From JABMQW01 sp964439935 (lineage in GTDB: Bacteria > Fidelibacterota > Marinisomatia > Marinisomatales > TCS56): a DNA stretch of 64,000 nucleotides. Position numbers and translations under genes: made by a program. The stretch covers positions 13,544-77,543 of the forward strand of contig CAYTPW010000015.1 in assembly GCA_964439935.1 (NCBI GenBank), given 5' to 3'. Each line of letters begins with the position of its first letter. The first letter of the stretch is position 1. A model generated the notes under the pieces. The model saw nothing but the letters and a program-made list of their open reading frames with translations. It was not told the DNA's origin and ran no database searches. Of this stretch, positions 52,565 to 61,672 are shown piece by piece.

Positions 52565-53809
52565 ATGCTAAAAAATTATCTGAAGACAGCGCTCAAAGTA
52601 CTGTGGCGTCATAAACTATTTACTTTCATCAGTCTGTTCGGTATCAGCTTTACCCTGCTGATTCTGGTAGTGGCTGCATCGTTTGTCGATCATGCCTTTG
52701 GTCCGGTATCCCCGGAGAAAAAACTCGATCGCACGCTGTCGGTGACCACTGCTGTATTTAAGTCGAAAAGTGGTGGAACGGCTAACGGCCCCGTCCTGAG
52801 TTATTATTTTTTGAATAAATACGTCAAGAGTCTCCAGACGCCTGAGAAAATTTCAATTTCATCTTTCCATAATCCAGTGGTGGAATACCGGGACAAACGT
52901 CGGATCAATTTCGACATGAAATATGTAGATGGCGAATTCTGGGATATTTTGGATTTCGATTTCATCGAAGGCACTGGTTTCACTGTCAGTGCAGTCGAAA
53001 ACCATACTCCACTGGCGGTGATAAATCAGGAATTGAAACAAGCGTATTTCGGGGATATCCCGGCGGTCGGAAAAACATTGACCGCGGACGGAACCAATTA
53101 TCGGATCGTGGGAGTAGTGAAAAATGTTTCTTTAATCAGGATCATGCCCTATGCCGATATGTGGGTACCCCTGACGCTGTCGAAAGTTGATTTGAATAAA
53201 CCTACCGTGATGCAATTCCCCGGCTGGTACGCGATGGTGCTGGCGCGAACCAAGGCAGATCTACCAATTATCCGACGTGAATTCGATAACCGGCTGCCGC
53301 TGGTTGAGTTTCCAGGCGGTAAATATGAAAGAATCATTACCGGTACCTCGACTTACAGCGAAGCATTCACCAGGAATATTTTCCGCAACGAGGAAGACAG
53401 CACTACACCGCTGATGACCTTTATAATTATTATAATTATCCTGTTCATGATCTTGCCGACGGTCAACCTGGTTAATATCAATTTAAGTCGAATATTGGAA
53501 CGATCATCGGAAATTGGGATTCGCCGGGCCTTTGGAGCAACTTCTACTACCTTGATCGGGCAGTTTATCATCGAGAATATAATAATCACTTTTATTGGTG
53601 GTTTTATCAGTATTCTGCTGTCACTGGTAGTGATTACTATGATTAATAACAGCGGTTTTATTCCTCATGTTCATATGACGATCAATTTCCGGGTGTTTTT
53701 GATTAGCCTGGTCCTGGCGCTTTGCTTCGGATTATTATCCGGTGTTTACCCGGCCTATAAAATGTCACGGCTCAATCCCGTTGATGCTTTGCGAGGAGGT
53801 CAGCAATGA
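52565..53809 (+). CDS. MacB/FtsX-like ABC permease, subunit 1
   Basis: A 414-residue permease with one helix near 19-41, a large periplasmic MacB_PCD domain (about 45-275), and three C-terminal helices (about 282-305, 335-358, 373-395) ending PAYKMSRLNPVDALRGGQQ, the usual FtsX/MacB tail. The loop ILERSSEIGIRRAFGATSTTLIGQFIIENIIIT is the coupling helix that contacts the ATPase. It overlaps the second permease gene by 4 bases (ATGA), so translation is coupled and the two probably form a heterodimer. Confidence 0.92.
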   Translation: MLKNYLKTALKVLWRHKLFTFISLFGISFTLLILVVAASFVDHAFGPVSPEKKLDRTLSVTTAVFKSKSGGTANGPVLSYYFLNKYVKSLQTPEKISISSFHNPVVEYRDKRRINFDMKYVDGEFWDILDFDFIEGTGFTVSAVENHTPLAVINQELKQAYFGDIPAVGKTLTADGTNYRIVGVVKNVSLIRIMPYADMWVPLTLSKVDLNKPTVMQFPGWYAMVLARTKADLPIIRREFDNRLPLVEFPGGKYERIITGTSTYSEAFTRNIFRNEEDSTTPLMTFIIIIIILFMILPTVNLVNINLSRILERSSEIGIRRAFGATSTTLIGQFIIENIIITFIGGFISILLSLVVITMINNSGFIPHVHMTINFRVFLISLVLALCFGLLSGVYPAYKMSRLNPVDALRGGQQ

Positions 53810-55002
53810 TCAAGCAGATGTTCAAACTAATCTGGAACCGGAAGAAGCGCAATTTTCTAATGATGACCGGGATATTTATCTCATTTTTTGCCCTTTTCCT
53901 GGTGACTACAACGATTAATTATAATTTAGGTAATTATCTAAAACCACTGGGTTTTGATTATCATGATGTTTGGTATATCACTGTTGATTGGAAAACACAG
54001 TCAGTTGAACAGGTGACCTCCACAATGGAACAGGTTAATCATGCCTTGCGGGCAATTCCGGAAATAGAAGCTTTTACCTATTCACGGAGTTTTCTTTTTG
54101 CGCCGATGGTAATCTCGATGGATGAGTATAGCTATGATGGTACCACTCTAAATTCCCATATTCTGGAAGCCGGCGACAATTACGCGGATATCCTGAATAT
54201 CAAGCTGACCGCCGGGCGCTGGTTCAGCGAACAGGATAATATTGCCCTGCGCCGGCCAGTTGTGATCAATCGACAGTTAAAGGAAAAACTTTTAGGAGAC
54301 ACAGAACCGATTGGGGCCATAATAATTAATGAAGATGAGGAGCTTGAAGTAATCGGATTGGTCGAAGAATTTCGCAACAGTGGCCAGTTCACAGGGACTA
54401 AAAACGTCTTGTTTACGCGGGTGGACATGAATGATGAAAAGGGCTGGAAAGGATTTGCCACTAACGAGTTCGGACGATTATTGTTGAAAATCCGACCAGG
54501 TACCGGCATAGTTACCGAGGAAAGAATATTAAAAAATGTATCGAGCGTGGCCAGGGACTGGACAATAAAAATTCATCGGTTGGAAGATGTGCGCAGTTCC
54601 GCCAATCGAACATCGATGATTGTACCAATAATTCTGGCAATAATCTGTGGTTTTCTGATAATAAATGTAGCCTTGGGTCTATTCGGCGTGATCTGGTACA
54701 ATACCAATCATCGCCGGGCAGAGATCGGATTGCGCCGGGCAATGGGCTCCACAATCCGCCAGATTCATTCCCAGATTATCGGGGAGGCGCTGGTGCTGTC
54801 AACCTTCGGTATGGGCGTCGGAATCTTTTTCGCTGTACAGTTTCCATTGCTCGATCTGATACCGTTTGTAAGCACAGCCACCTATACCGTTTCAATCCTG
54901 TTGTCGATTGTAGTGATATACCTGATAACAATCCTTTGCGCCCTGTACCCAAGTAATCTTGCAGCTGGTTTGCAGCCGGCGATTGCACTGCATGATGAAT
55001 GA
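53806..55002 (+). CDS. MacB/FtsX-like ABC permease, subunit 2
   Basis: A 398-residue paralogue of the preceding permease with the same plan: one N-terminal helix (about 17-39), periplasmic domain (about 45-265), three C-terminal helices, and coupling loop NHRRAEIGLRRAMGSTIRQIHSQIIGEAL. It ends YPSNLAAGLQPAIALHDE, the MacB tail. Its ATG overlaps the stop of subunit 1. The response regulator gene follows 41 bases downstream on the same strand, tying the transporter to its own control system. Such pairs export antimicrobial peptides, lipids or outer-membrane components; substrate unknown. Confidence 0.92.
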   Translation: MIKQMFKLIWNRKKRNFLMMTGIFISFFALFLVTTTINYNLGNYLKPLGFDYHDVWYITVDWKTQSVEQVTSTMEQVNHALRAIPEIEAFTYSRSFLFAPMVISMDEYSYDGTTLNSHILEAGDNYADILNIKLTAGRWFSEQDNIALRRPVVINRQLKEKLLGDTEPIGAIIINEDEELEVIGLVEEFRNSGQFTGTKNVLFTRVDMNDEKGWKGFATNEFGRLLLKIRPGTGIVTEERILKNVSSVARDWTIKIHRLEDVRSSANRTSMIVPIILAIICGFLIINVALGLFGVIWYNTNHRRAEIGLRRAMGSTIRQIHSQIIGEALVLSTFGMGVGIFFAVQFPLLDLIPFVSTATYTVSILLSIVVIYLITILCALYPSNLAAGLQPAIALHDE

Positions 55003-55043
55003 TTGAATGTGCATTGCCACGTTTATAAATTGCCTGGAAATAG

Positions 55044-56417
55044 ATGTCAAAGATACTGATAGTAGATGATGATCCGGCGGTGCGAGCTTCGCTCGAACTG
55101 CTGTTGAAACGCACCGGGTATCAATCCCTGCTGGCCCAGAATCCAACCGAGGCGCTGGCCAGTGTTGATAAAAATAACCCGGCTTTGATTTTGCTGGATA
55201 TGAATTTTTCCCGTGCCACCAGTGGCGCGGAAGGATTGGAACTGCTGGCAGAGTTACGTCGCGTCAAACCGGAAATACCGGTAATGCTGATTACAGCCTG
55301 GGGTACCATTGATCTAGCGGTGCAAGGCATGAAAACCGGTGCGGTTGATTTCATCAATAAACCCTGGCAAAATGACCATTTACTCCGATCGATCGAGACG
55401 GCTTTAAACCTATCGCAGAATAAACAGGCAACTAAAACTCAAACATTATCTCGGAAAGAATTGGATCAAGAATTTGATTTCGCAAAGCTGATTGGTGAAG
55501 ATCAGCAACTGTTGAATATTCTGGATACAATCGGAAAGGTAAGCGCCACCGATGCAGCAGTTTTGATCCTGGGTGATAGCGGGACTGGCAAAGAATTGAT
55601 CGCCGAAGCAATCCATCAAAATAGTCCGCGTCAGGATCAACCATTTGTTAAAGTCAACCTTGGGGGAATATCCACTACCTTATTCGAGAGTGAAATGTTC
55701 GGGCATAAAAAAGGCGCTTTTACCGATGCCCGCCAGGATCGAGTGGGGCGGTTTCAGAAAGCAAACCGGGGTACCATTTTCCTTGATGAAATCGGCGATC
55801 TGGATCGCACCAGTCAGGTAAAACTGCTGCGGGTACTGCAGGATCGATCATTTGAAATTCTGGGTTCAAGCCAGACGCAGCAGGTTGATGTTCGTTTGGT
55901 CTGTGCTACTAACCGGGATCTGAATCTGATGGTATCAGAAGGTGATTTCCGTGAAGATCTTTTTTATCGGATCAACCTGATCACCCTGAAATTACCGGCC
56001 CTTCGAGAACGTCCGGGCGACATCCCGATCCTGGCCGGTCATTTTATCAATAATCTAAAGAAAATATATGGCCGCGCTGAACTTAAGGTCGAACCATCAG
56101 CGCTGGAATGGTTGAAGAAACTGAGTTGGCCCGGGAATGTCAGAGAGCTGAAAAACCTGGTTGAGCGTACGGTACTGGTTTCTGACAAGGAAATTATCAA
56201 ACAGGCGGATTTTGCCGAACAGCTGGAGTCCGGACCTAAACCAAAATCAGGTTTAACATTGCCGCAGGTGGGTGAAATGACGCTGGAAGAAGTGGAAATT
56301 TCCATGATTAAAAAAGCCCTGGAATTTCATGACCGGAACATCAAGCAGGTGGCCCAATCCCTTGGATTGAGTCGCGCAGCCCTGTATCGCCGTCTGGAAA
56401 AATATAGCCTGAATTGA
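55044..56417 (+). CDS. NtrC-family sigma-54-dependent response regulator
   Basis: Protein of 457 residues with receiver (Asp52 in LILLDMNFS, Lys106 in NKPW), AAA+ domain and Fis-type HTH. AAA+ motifs: Walker A GDSGTGKE (177-184), the sigma-54 contact loop GAFTDA (224-229) in place of the canonical GAFTGA, Walker B IFLDEIGDLD (245-254), and a sensor/arginine-finger region FREDLFYRINL. The C-terminal HTH (about 415-457) is IKQVAQSLGLSRAALYRRLEKY. GAFTDA is a form I recall from Bacteroidetes-type activators. It should activate the operon through the palindrome at 50492 and the -24/-12 element at 50565 after phosphorylation by the kinase encoded next. Confidence 0.94.
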   Translation: MSKILIVDDDPAVRASLELLLKRTGYQSLLAQNPTEALASVDKNNPALILLDMNFSRATSGAEGLELLAELRRVKPEIPVMLITAWGTIDLAVQGMKTGAVDFINKPWQNDHLLRSIETALNLSQNKQATKTQTLSRKELDQEFDFAKLIGEDQQLLNILDTIGKVSATDAAVLILGDSGTGKELIAEAIHQNSPRQDQPFVKVNLGGISTTLFESEMFGHKKGAFTDARQDRVGRFQKANRGTIFLDEIGDLDRTSQVKLLRVLQDRSFEILGSSQTQQVDVRLVCATNRDLNLMVSEGDFREDLFYRINLITLKLPALRERPGDIPILAGHFINNLKKIYGRAELKVEPSALEWLKKLSWPGNVRELKNLVERTVLVSDKEIIKQADFAEQLESGPKPKSGLTLPQVGEMTLEEVEISMIKKALEFHDRNIKQVAQSLGLSRAALYRRLEKYSLN

Positions 56418-57721
56418 TGAGGTTGCGTACAAAATACATTATTTTTATTATTTTACTGCACTGTATATTTTTCATTCTCTCACTCCAGTTATTGACAATG
56501 CACCGCTGGTGGTTTTTAGCCAGTGAAATCCTGATTCTGATTTCAATCTCGATATCGGTTGGGCTGTACCGGTCATTGATTCGGCCGGTCAATCTGATAA
56601 CAGCTGGTATTGAAACACTGAATGATCGTGATTTTAGTACAACCTTCAGTAAGGTTGGTCAATTTGAAATGGATCAGTTGATTAATGTATATAACCGGAT
56701 GATCGATCAACTGCGTGAGGAGCGGATACGCCAGCGCGAACAGAATTTTTTCCTGGAAAAGCTGGTGGCTGCGTCGCCGGTCGGGATTATTATCCTGGAT
56801 TTCGATGGGAAAATTACCCAGTTAAATCCTGCCGCCAGGCAGGCACTTGGCTGGAATTCCGATCAGTATCTTGGTTCCAATCTGGGGGATTTTAAAAGAG
56901 GGTTGGCCCCCCTGCTGGCAGAATTAGTACCTGGCGAAGCGCAAATAATACGGATTAGTGGTGTGTCAGCTTATAAATGTCGCAAATCGCAATTCAGGAG
57001 CCAGGGATTTTACCATCATTTTATTCTGATCGAAGAATTGACTGATGAAATTTATCAATCTGAAAAACGGGCCTATGGAAAAATCATTCGCCTGATGTCC
57101 CATGAGATCAATAATTCGATCGGTGCCGTCAACTCAATTCTTGATTCATTCTTGGGCTATAAAGAATTTTTACCTGTCGATGATCAGGGTGATTTTCAAC
57201 AGGCCATTGATGTTGCCATTACCCGCAACCGACATTTAAATCAATTTATGACCAATTATGCCGAGGTGGTTCGACTGCCCAAACCGGACCGGGTCAAATA
57301 TGATCTGCACCAGCTGCTGAAAACAGTGGAAACTTTAATGCAAGTCCAATGTAACCGACAAAAAATTGTCTGGCAGTGGCAACTGGGGTCAGAAACATTC
57401 GATGTGCCGATCGATGTTCAGCAGTTTGAACAGGTGCTGGTCAATATCATTAAGAATGCCGTGGAAGCGATAGAATCCACTGGGACTATAACGGCTATAA
57501 CGGCGTTGCGCCCGGTAAAAACATTGGTGATTCAAGATACAGGCAGTGGATTCACAGCAGCTGTCCAGCAGCAGTTGTTCACGCCATTTTTCAGTACCAA
57601 AGTAAATGGTCAAGGTATCGGATTGACCCTGGTCAGGGAAATATTAATGAACCATGGTTTCCGGTTTACACTGGATCGCGTTGATTCCGCTAAAACGGAA
57701 TTTAGAATATACTTTACTTAA
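56417..57721 (+). CDS. PAS/HAMP sensor histidine kinase partner of the NtrC-type regulator
   Basis: From the ATG at 56417 (sharing its A with the regulator stop) the kinase has 434 residues. Two helices (about 8-28 and 33-52) enclose almost no periplasmic loop, so the signal is probably sensed in or near the membrane. A HAMP segment (about 52-105), a PAS domain (about 113-205), HisKA-like box with His229 in RLMSHEINNSIGAVNS, and HATPase_c follow (N box NIIKNAVEAIESTG, DTGSGF, GQGIGLTLVREILMNHGF). This is the NtrB/EnvZ-like kinase that should phosphorylate the adjacent regulator. It is the last gene of the efflux operon and overlaps the convergent nucleotidyltransferase gene by 8 bases. Confidence 0.92.
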   Translation: MRLRTKYIIFIILLHCIFFILSLQLLTMHRWWFLASEILILISISISVGLYRSLIRPVNLITAGIETLNDRDFSTTFSKVGQFEMDQLINVYNRMIDQLREERIRQREQNFFLEKLVAASPVGIIILDFDGKITQLNPAARQALGWNSDQYLGSNLGDFKRGLAPLLAELVPGEAQIIRISGVSAYKCRKSQFRSQGFYHHFILIEELTDEIYQSEKRAYGKIIRLMSHEINNSIGAVNSILDSFLGYKEFLPVDDQGDFQQAIDVAITRNRHLNQFMTNYAEVVRLPKPDRVKYDLHQLLKTVETLMQVQCNRQKIVWQWQLGSETFDVPIDVQQFEQVLVNIIKNAVEAIESTGTITAITALRPVKTLVIQDTGSGFTAAVQQQLFTPFFSTKVNGQGIGLTLVREILMNHGFRFTLDRVDSAKTEFRIYFT

Positions 57722-58688
57722 GCCGTTTTTCCGGTGATTGCTTATTAGCTTTTTTCCGTCTCCGGTAACTGAATATTTTAGCAATTATCTGAAGATCGGC
57801 GCTGGAATCCACATCGATGGCAGTACCACCGTGCGATATTCCTACCACCTGCAACGATTTATGATATAACTGCTCGAATTTTCCAGTGATCCAGCTGAAT
57901 GGAATGCCGCGACGGTACTGGATCAGAACATTTGAGCCAAGGTCTTCACGTACCAGACGTTGCGTTGCCGGGCGGAGCAGTTTTCGCAATGCCCGCAGAT
58001 GATTTATCTGATCGGCCGTGAAACCATTTAAATCGGTCAGAGCCAGGCTGGTAAGCCGAACACCGATCCGGCCCCGTTTATCCAAATCTTCAGGTTTGGT
58101 GTAAGGTTCAGGCTCCAATCCGGCCGGCAATAGTCGCATATAGGGACGGGGCATATACTGCGCCAGCTCCTCTAAAACAGCCGCTTTCACTACCGGCAGT
58201 ATAAAATCATATTCCAGGTAGGACTGGCTGATTGTTAGAAAATTTTCGATACTGCGGACGGTTGTCAGTGGCGAATCACCCATGACCACCAACGCGTGCC
58301 CTTGCCCGCCAATTGAATCGTAACCGCGCATTACATTCTCCCCGAACGATCCTCCCTGCGGTATTATCTCAAATTGATCGGTTGGAAAATTGGCTTTAGT
58401 CAAGGCCTTTTGCAGTTCCGCTTCCGGTCCGATAATTTTTACTTGATCGATCGATGGTGATTTGGCCAAAGTATTCAGTACATATAGTATCAGGGGATAT
58501 TTTCCGGGCTGACCATTGATTGTACCGGAAATTTCCCGGGTTGTTTTATAGCGCTTGGTTGGCAGATAATGTTCACGATAACGATACATATCAGTAAAGA
58601 AGGTGACTAAATCATGCCAGCGAATATTCTTGCGCCCACCGGCCAGGACGATGGTCGGGACAGGTCTGGTGATTGTTTGATTCTGCAT
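57714..58688 (-). CDS. Nucleotidyltransferase-like (GT-A/MobA type) protein
   Basis: This 324-residue protein has a GT-A/nucleotidyltransferase fold: VPTIVLAGGRKN at residues 10-21 (a variant AGG glycine loop lacking the usual GxS/TR), KYPLILYVLNTLAKSPSIDQVKIIG, and the metal Asp in ALVVMGDSPLTTV. The C-terminal third ends with a segment linked to an IDVDSSADLQI element as in MobA-type NTP_transf_3. It may transfer a nucleotide or sugar nucleotide in glycan or lipid metabolism; the substrate is not known. The conserved catalytic Lys/Arg of the first loop is altered, so activity is uncertain. It is convergent with the efflux operon. Confidence 0.7.
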   Translation of the reverse strand: MQNQTITRPVPTIVLAGGRKNIRWHDLVTFFTDMYRYREHYLPTKRYKTTREISGTINGQPGKYPLILYVLNTLAKSPSIDQVKIIGPEAELQKALTKANFPTDQFEIIPQGGSFGENVMRGYDSIGGQGHALVVMGDSPLTTVRSIENFLTISQSYLEYDFILPVVKAAVLEELAQYMPRPYMRLLPAGLEPEPYTKPEDLDKRGRIGVRLTSLALTDLNGFTADQINHLRALRKLLRPATQRLVREDLGSNVLIQYRRGIPFSWITGKFEQLYHKSLQVVGISHGGTAIDVDSSADLQIIAKIFSYRRRKKANKQSPEKRLK

Positions 58689-58828
58689 TTTTTACCCGCT
58701 TACCCAGAAAGCACCATCTACCCTGAAACTACGAAGGGCAGAACCGTCTGTGAAGCCATGGTGATCCTGATAATAAATTACAGTAGAATTTTCACTTGAA
58801 ACAACCATCCGATAGCTGAAATTGATGA

Positions 58829-59443
58829 TTAATATAGTCCGAATTGTCGCAGCCGCCGATTAAGATCCCGGGCATTTCCCACCAGTTGATCCAAACGGCG
58901 CCAGAAAGCCGGTCCGTGGTTCCGGTGCTCAGTATGCACCAGTTCATGCAGAATCACATAATCCCGCAATTGTGCCGGCAGATTATATAATTGGATATTC
59001 AGGCTGATATTATTTTTGGTTGAGCAGCTGCCCCAACGGGTTTTTTGATTCCTGATATAGACGCGATTATAGTGGAAGCCATGCTTTTCAGCCAGGACAG
59101 TAACTCGATCCCGCAGCCAAATTTTCGCTTGTTCAACCGGGATATCAGGCAGTTCCAGTAGCCGCTGCTCTTGTTGTTTGACGCGGTTCAGTTGGTTGCT
59201 GGTCCAGGCCAGGCGGGGCATAAGCATTTTTTCGGCTTTTCCGAATGAAATACCGGCCGGTACAGCTACCCGGATTCCCCGGAAGGGCCGGACTGAAATC
59301 ACCACCCGGCGCGCCCGGGTACTGTGCTCAAACAGAACTGGTCCCAAACCGGGAATCAGTTTTTCCAATTCCGTTTTTCCAAGCATACAATATTTAGTTT
59401 GATTTACCGATGGAGTATACTCACCGAAATTGATTCGGAACAT
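58829..59443 (-). CDS. YgjP-like zinc metallopeptidase (DUF45/SprT-like)
   Basis: The gene encodes about 204 residues. RARRVVISVRPFRGIRVAVPAGIS begins the domain, RNQKTRWGSCSTKNNISLNIQL is the family hallmark (WGSCS), and DYVILHELVHTEHRNHGPAFWRRL supplies the HExxH zinc motif with the third ligand His. This is YgjP/DUF45, a small cytoplasmic metal-dependent protease family with unclear substrates. The outer TTG at 59473 is a weak start; ATG 59443 (MFRINFGEYT) or ATG 59386 (MLGKTELEKL) fits better. No link with neighbours is evident. Confidence 0.88.
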   Translation of the reverse strand: MFRINFGEYTPSVNQTKYCMLGKTELEKLIPGLGPVLFEHSTRARRVVISVRPFRGIRVAVPAGISFGKAEKMLMPRLAWTSNQLNRVKQQEQRLLELPDIPVEQAKIWLRDRVTVLAEKHGFHYNRVYIRNQKTRWGSCSTKNNISLNIQLYNLPAQLRDYVILHELVHTEHRNHGPAFWRRLDQLVGNARDLNRRLRQFGLY

Positions 59444-59598
59444 CAATGACCTACTCGAAATATACCAAGGCAAATTATGCTTGTATCAATTAACTGATTT
59501 GGAATGATTTTTGTTTAATTTCGTGCCTGGTAGAATGGCTAAAATGGAAATTGTCCATTCCATCCAGACCGGAACTTCAGTAGCAAACAGTTGATTCA

Positions 59599-60828
59599 AT
59601 GATCAAAAAAGTAAAAGTAAAAGATTTATCGATTGGGATGTATGTCCACGATTTCAATTGTGGCTGGTTATCACACCCGTTTTATAAGTCGCAAATGTTA
59701 ATCAAGGATGATCAATTGATCGAGAAGATCATAAAAACAGGCATTCATGAAATATACATCGATACAGCTAAGGGGAAAGATCTGTCGACCGCCCCAACGG
59801 CCGCTGAAGCCAACCGAAAACTGAATTCCGATCTTAGAAAAAGTTTTAAAAGAACCGTCAAACACCCCACCCAGTCAACTTCCGAGGTTAACCGAACAAC
59901 TTATCACGAGGAGATCAAGAAAGCTCACACGGTGAAGGAGCAGGCTCGGGAGCATATGGGAAAAGTTCTGGCAAATGCAGCTACCGGTGAGAAACTTGAC
60001 CTTGAAGGAATTGCACCAATGGTTGATAACATGGTTGAGTCAATCACTCGGAATGAAAATGCCCTGATTTCATTACTGCGGGTCAAAAAAGTGGATGAAT
60101 ATACTTTTATGCATTCCATGAGCGTCGGTGCGCTGCTGATTGCTTTTGCGAAACATGTTGAATTGAATGACGAAGAGATAAAAAATATTGGAATTGGCGG
60201 AATGCTCCATGATATTGGAAAAATGCAGATCCCGATCAATGTGTTGAATAAACCGGCCCGTTTGACCGATGAAGAATTTCAGCAGATTAAAGATCATGTC
60301 GTACATAGTCACCGGCTACTGGAAAAAAATTCCGATCTTGACCCACTAATCTTGCAGGTGGCTGGTGAGCATCACGAGCGCTATGACGGTACCGGGTACC
60401 CGGCCGGGCTGAGTGGAGATGGAATCAGCCTTGGAGGTCAAATGGCTGCAATTGTCGATGTCTATGACGCCCTGTCCTCCGATCGTATTTATCACAAAGG
60501 ATTGTCACCGGCCGAGACAGTTAAAAAATTATATGAGTGGGGAAAATTCCATTTCAACTCTGAACTGGTCCATAAGTTTATTGCCTTTATCGGTATATAT
60601 CCGGTTGGTACCGTTGTCAGGCTGGATAATGGCAAAATCGGAGTGGTGATTGAGGCTAACCGAACGACACCAACCGTCCGGGTTGTTCACGATATTACGA
60701 AGAACAGACCTACCAGGCAGTACGATATAAATTTGGCCGTCGGTATGGGACGGACCATCCGTGTTGTTGATAATGAGGAACCTGGCGATTGGGACCTCGA
60801 TGTTGCTGCCATCCTCGCGACAAATTGA
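59599..60828 (+). CDS. HD-GYP domain phosphodiesterase with DUF3391
   Basis: A 409-residue protein with an N-terminal DUF3391 domain (about 1-55, KVKVKDLSIGMYVHDFNCGWLSHPFY) and an HD-GYP domain. The latter has MLHDIGKMQIP with the HD pair, HVVHSHRLL, GEHHERYDGTGYP with the GYP motif intact, and VDVYDALSSDRIYH. HD-GYP proteins cleave cyclic di-GMP (or cGAMP) to GMP and lower signalling levels. An extra C-terminal 80-residue region (VGTVVRLDNGKIGVV...) completes the usual architecture. All metal-ligand motifs expected of an active enzyme are present. Single gene; convergent with the SOD gene. Confidence 0.92.
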   Translation: MIKKVKVKDLSIGMYVHDFNCGWLSHPFYKSQMLIKDDQLIEKIIKTGIHEIYIDTAKGKDLSTAPTAAEANRKLNSDLRKSFKRTVKHPTQSTSEVNRTTYHEEIKKAHTVKEQAREHMGKVLANAATGEKLDLEGIAPMVDNMVESITRNENALISLLRVKKVDEYTFMHSMSVGALLIAFAKHVELNDEEIKNIGIGGMLHDIGKMQIPINVLNKPARLTDEEFQQIKDHVVHSHRLLEKNSDLDPLILQVAGEHHERYDGTGYPAGLSGDGISLGGQMAAIVDVYDALSSDRIYHKGLSPAETVKKLYEWGKFHFNSELVHKFIAFIGIYPVGTVVRLDNGKIGVVIEANRTTPTVRVVHDITKNRPTRQYDINLAVGMGRTIRVVDNEEPGDWDLDVAAILATN

Positions 60829-60872
60829 GGCATTATAATTACCAAGCGTTGGTTCAGCTGATACTTTGATTC

Positions 60873-60898
60873 ATGCAGTCTTCATTATTTGACTGCAT
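60873..60898. terminator. Candidate hairpin between convergent genes
   Basis: ATGCAGTC and GACTGCAT form an 8-bp stem around a 10-base AT-rich loop between the ends of the HD-GYP gene (60828) and the SOD gene (60931). There is no strong T-run, so termination is only a possibility. Confidence 0.4.
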
Positions 60899-60930
60899 TA
60901 CCCGTTGAATTCAAACGATAGCAAAACCGA

Positions 60931-61515
60931 TTACAGATTTGAGCTTACGAAATCCCAGTTAATTAATTCCCAGTAAGCTTTCAGATAAGTTGGCCTGGCG
61001 TTACGGTAATCGACATAATAGGCATGTTCCCAGACATCACATGTGAGCAATGGTTGGTTCCTGTAGCCATCGGTCAACGGGCAGCCAGCGTTGGATGTAT
61101 TCACTATCTCCAGTTTACCGGCTTTATTTTTTACCAACCAGGTCCAGCCTGAACCAAAATTAGTAATGGCAGAAGCTGTAAACTTCTCCTTAAAGCTTTC
61201 AAATGATCCAAATTCCTGAACTATTTTTTCTGCTAGATCGCCAGTTGGTGCTCCGCCACCTTCCGGTGATAAACACTTCCAGTAAAAGCTGTGATTCCAG
61301 ACCTGTGCCGCATTATTAAACAAGCCGCCGGTGGGCGCCTTTTTAATTATTTCTTCCAAACTGAGGTCAGCAAATTCAGTTCCTGCGATCAGATTATTTA
61401 AATTGGTGACATAGGCATTATGGTGTTTACCGTGGTGAAACTCAAGTGTTTCTTTTGAGATATGCGGTTCTAATGCATCAATTGCGAAGGGTAGTTCTGG
61501 TAATTTGTGTTCCAT
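60931..61515 (-). CDS. sodB: Iron-type superoxide dismutase
   Basis: This 194-residue Fe/Mn SOD dismutates superoxide to O2 and H2O2 in the cytoplasm. Metal ligands are visible as His27 (EFHHGKHH), His75 (QVWNHSFYW), Asp160 and His164 (DVWEHAYYVDY). NNAAQVWNH with Gln71 in the outer sphere and the GSGWTWLV pattern point to iron rather than manganese specificity. Length is full. AGGAGGT ahead of the ATG gives a strong ribosome site. It lies downstream of perR and the peroxiredoxin gene on the same strand, separated from them by 157 bases that include a candidate hairpin, so it may have its own promoter. Confidence 0.96.
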   Translation of the reverse strand: MEHKLPELPFAIDALEPHISKETLEFHHGKHHNAYVTNLNNLIAGTEFADLSLEEIIKKAPTGGLFNNAAQVWNHSFYWKCLSPEGGGAPTGDLAEKIVQEFGSFESFKEKFTASAITNFGSGWTWLVKNKAGKLEIVNTSNAGCPLTDGYRNQPLLTCDVWEHAYYVDYRNARPTYLKAYWELINWDFVSSNL

Positions 61516-61620
61516 GGTGTACCTCCTGTGATTTAATTATAGTCGCTTTTTAGCTTCTACGACATTGAATTTATTTATCCTTGTAAAAAGTGAGCAACAT
61601 TCCTTCGGATGTGGCAACAA

Positions 61621-61640
61621 CAGCCTGTTTTACCAGGCTG
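61621..61640. terminator. Candidate terminator hairpin after the peroxiredoxin gene
   Basis: CAGCCTG and CAGGCTG form a perfect 7-bp stem with a 6-base loop, 33 bases past the peroxiredoxin stop on the minus strand and followed by TTGTTG. The T-rich tail is imperfect, so partial termination between the perR-peroxiredoxin unit and sodB is plausible. Confidence 0.5.
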
Positions 61641-61672
61641 CCAAATAAGTTGCTAACTATCCAAGCATCGAT

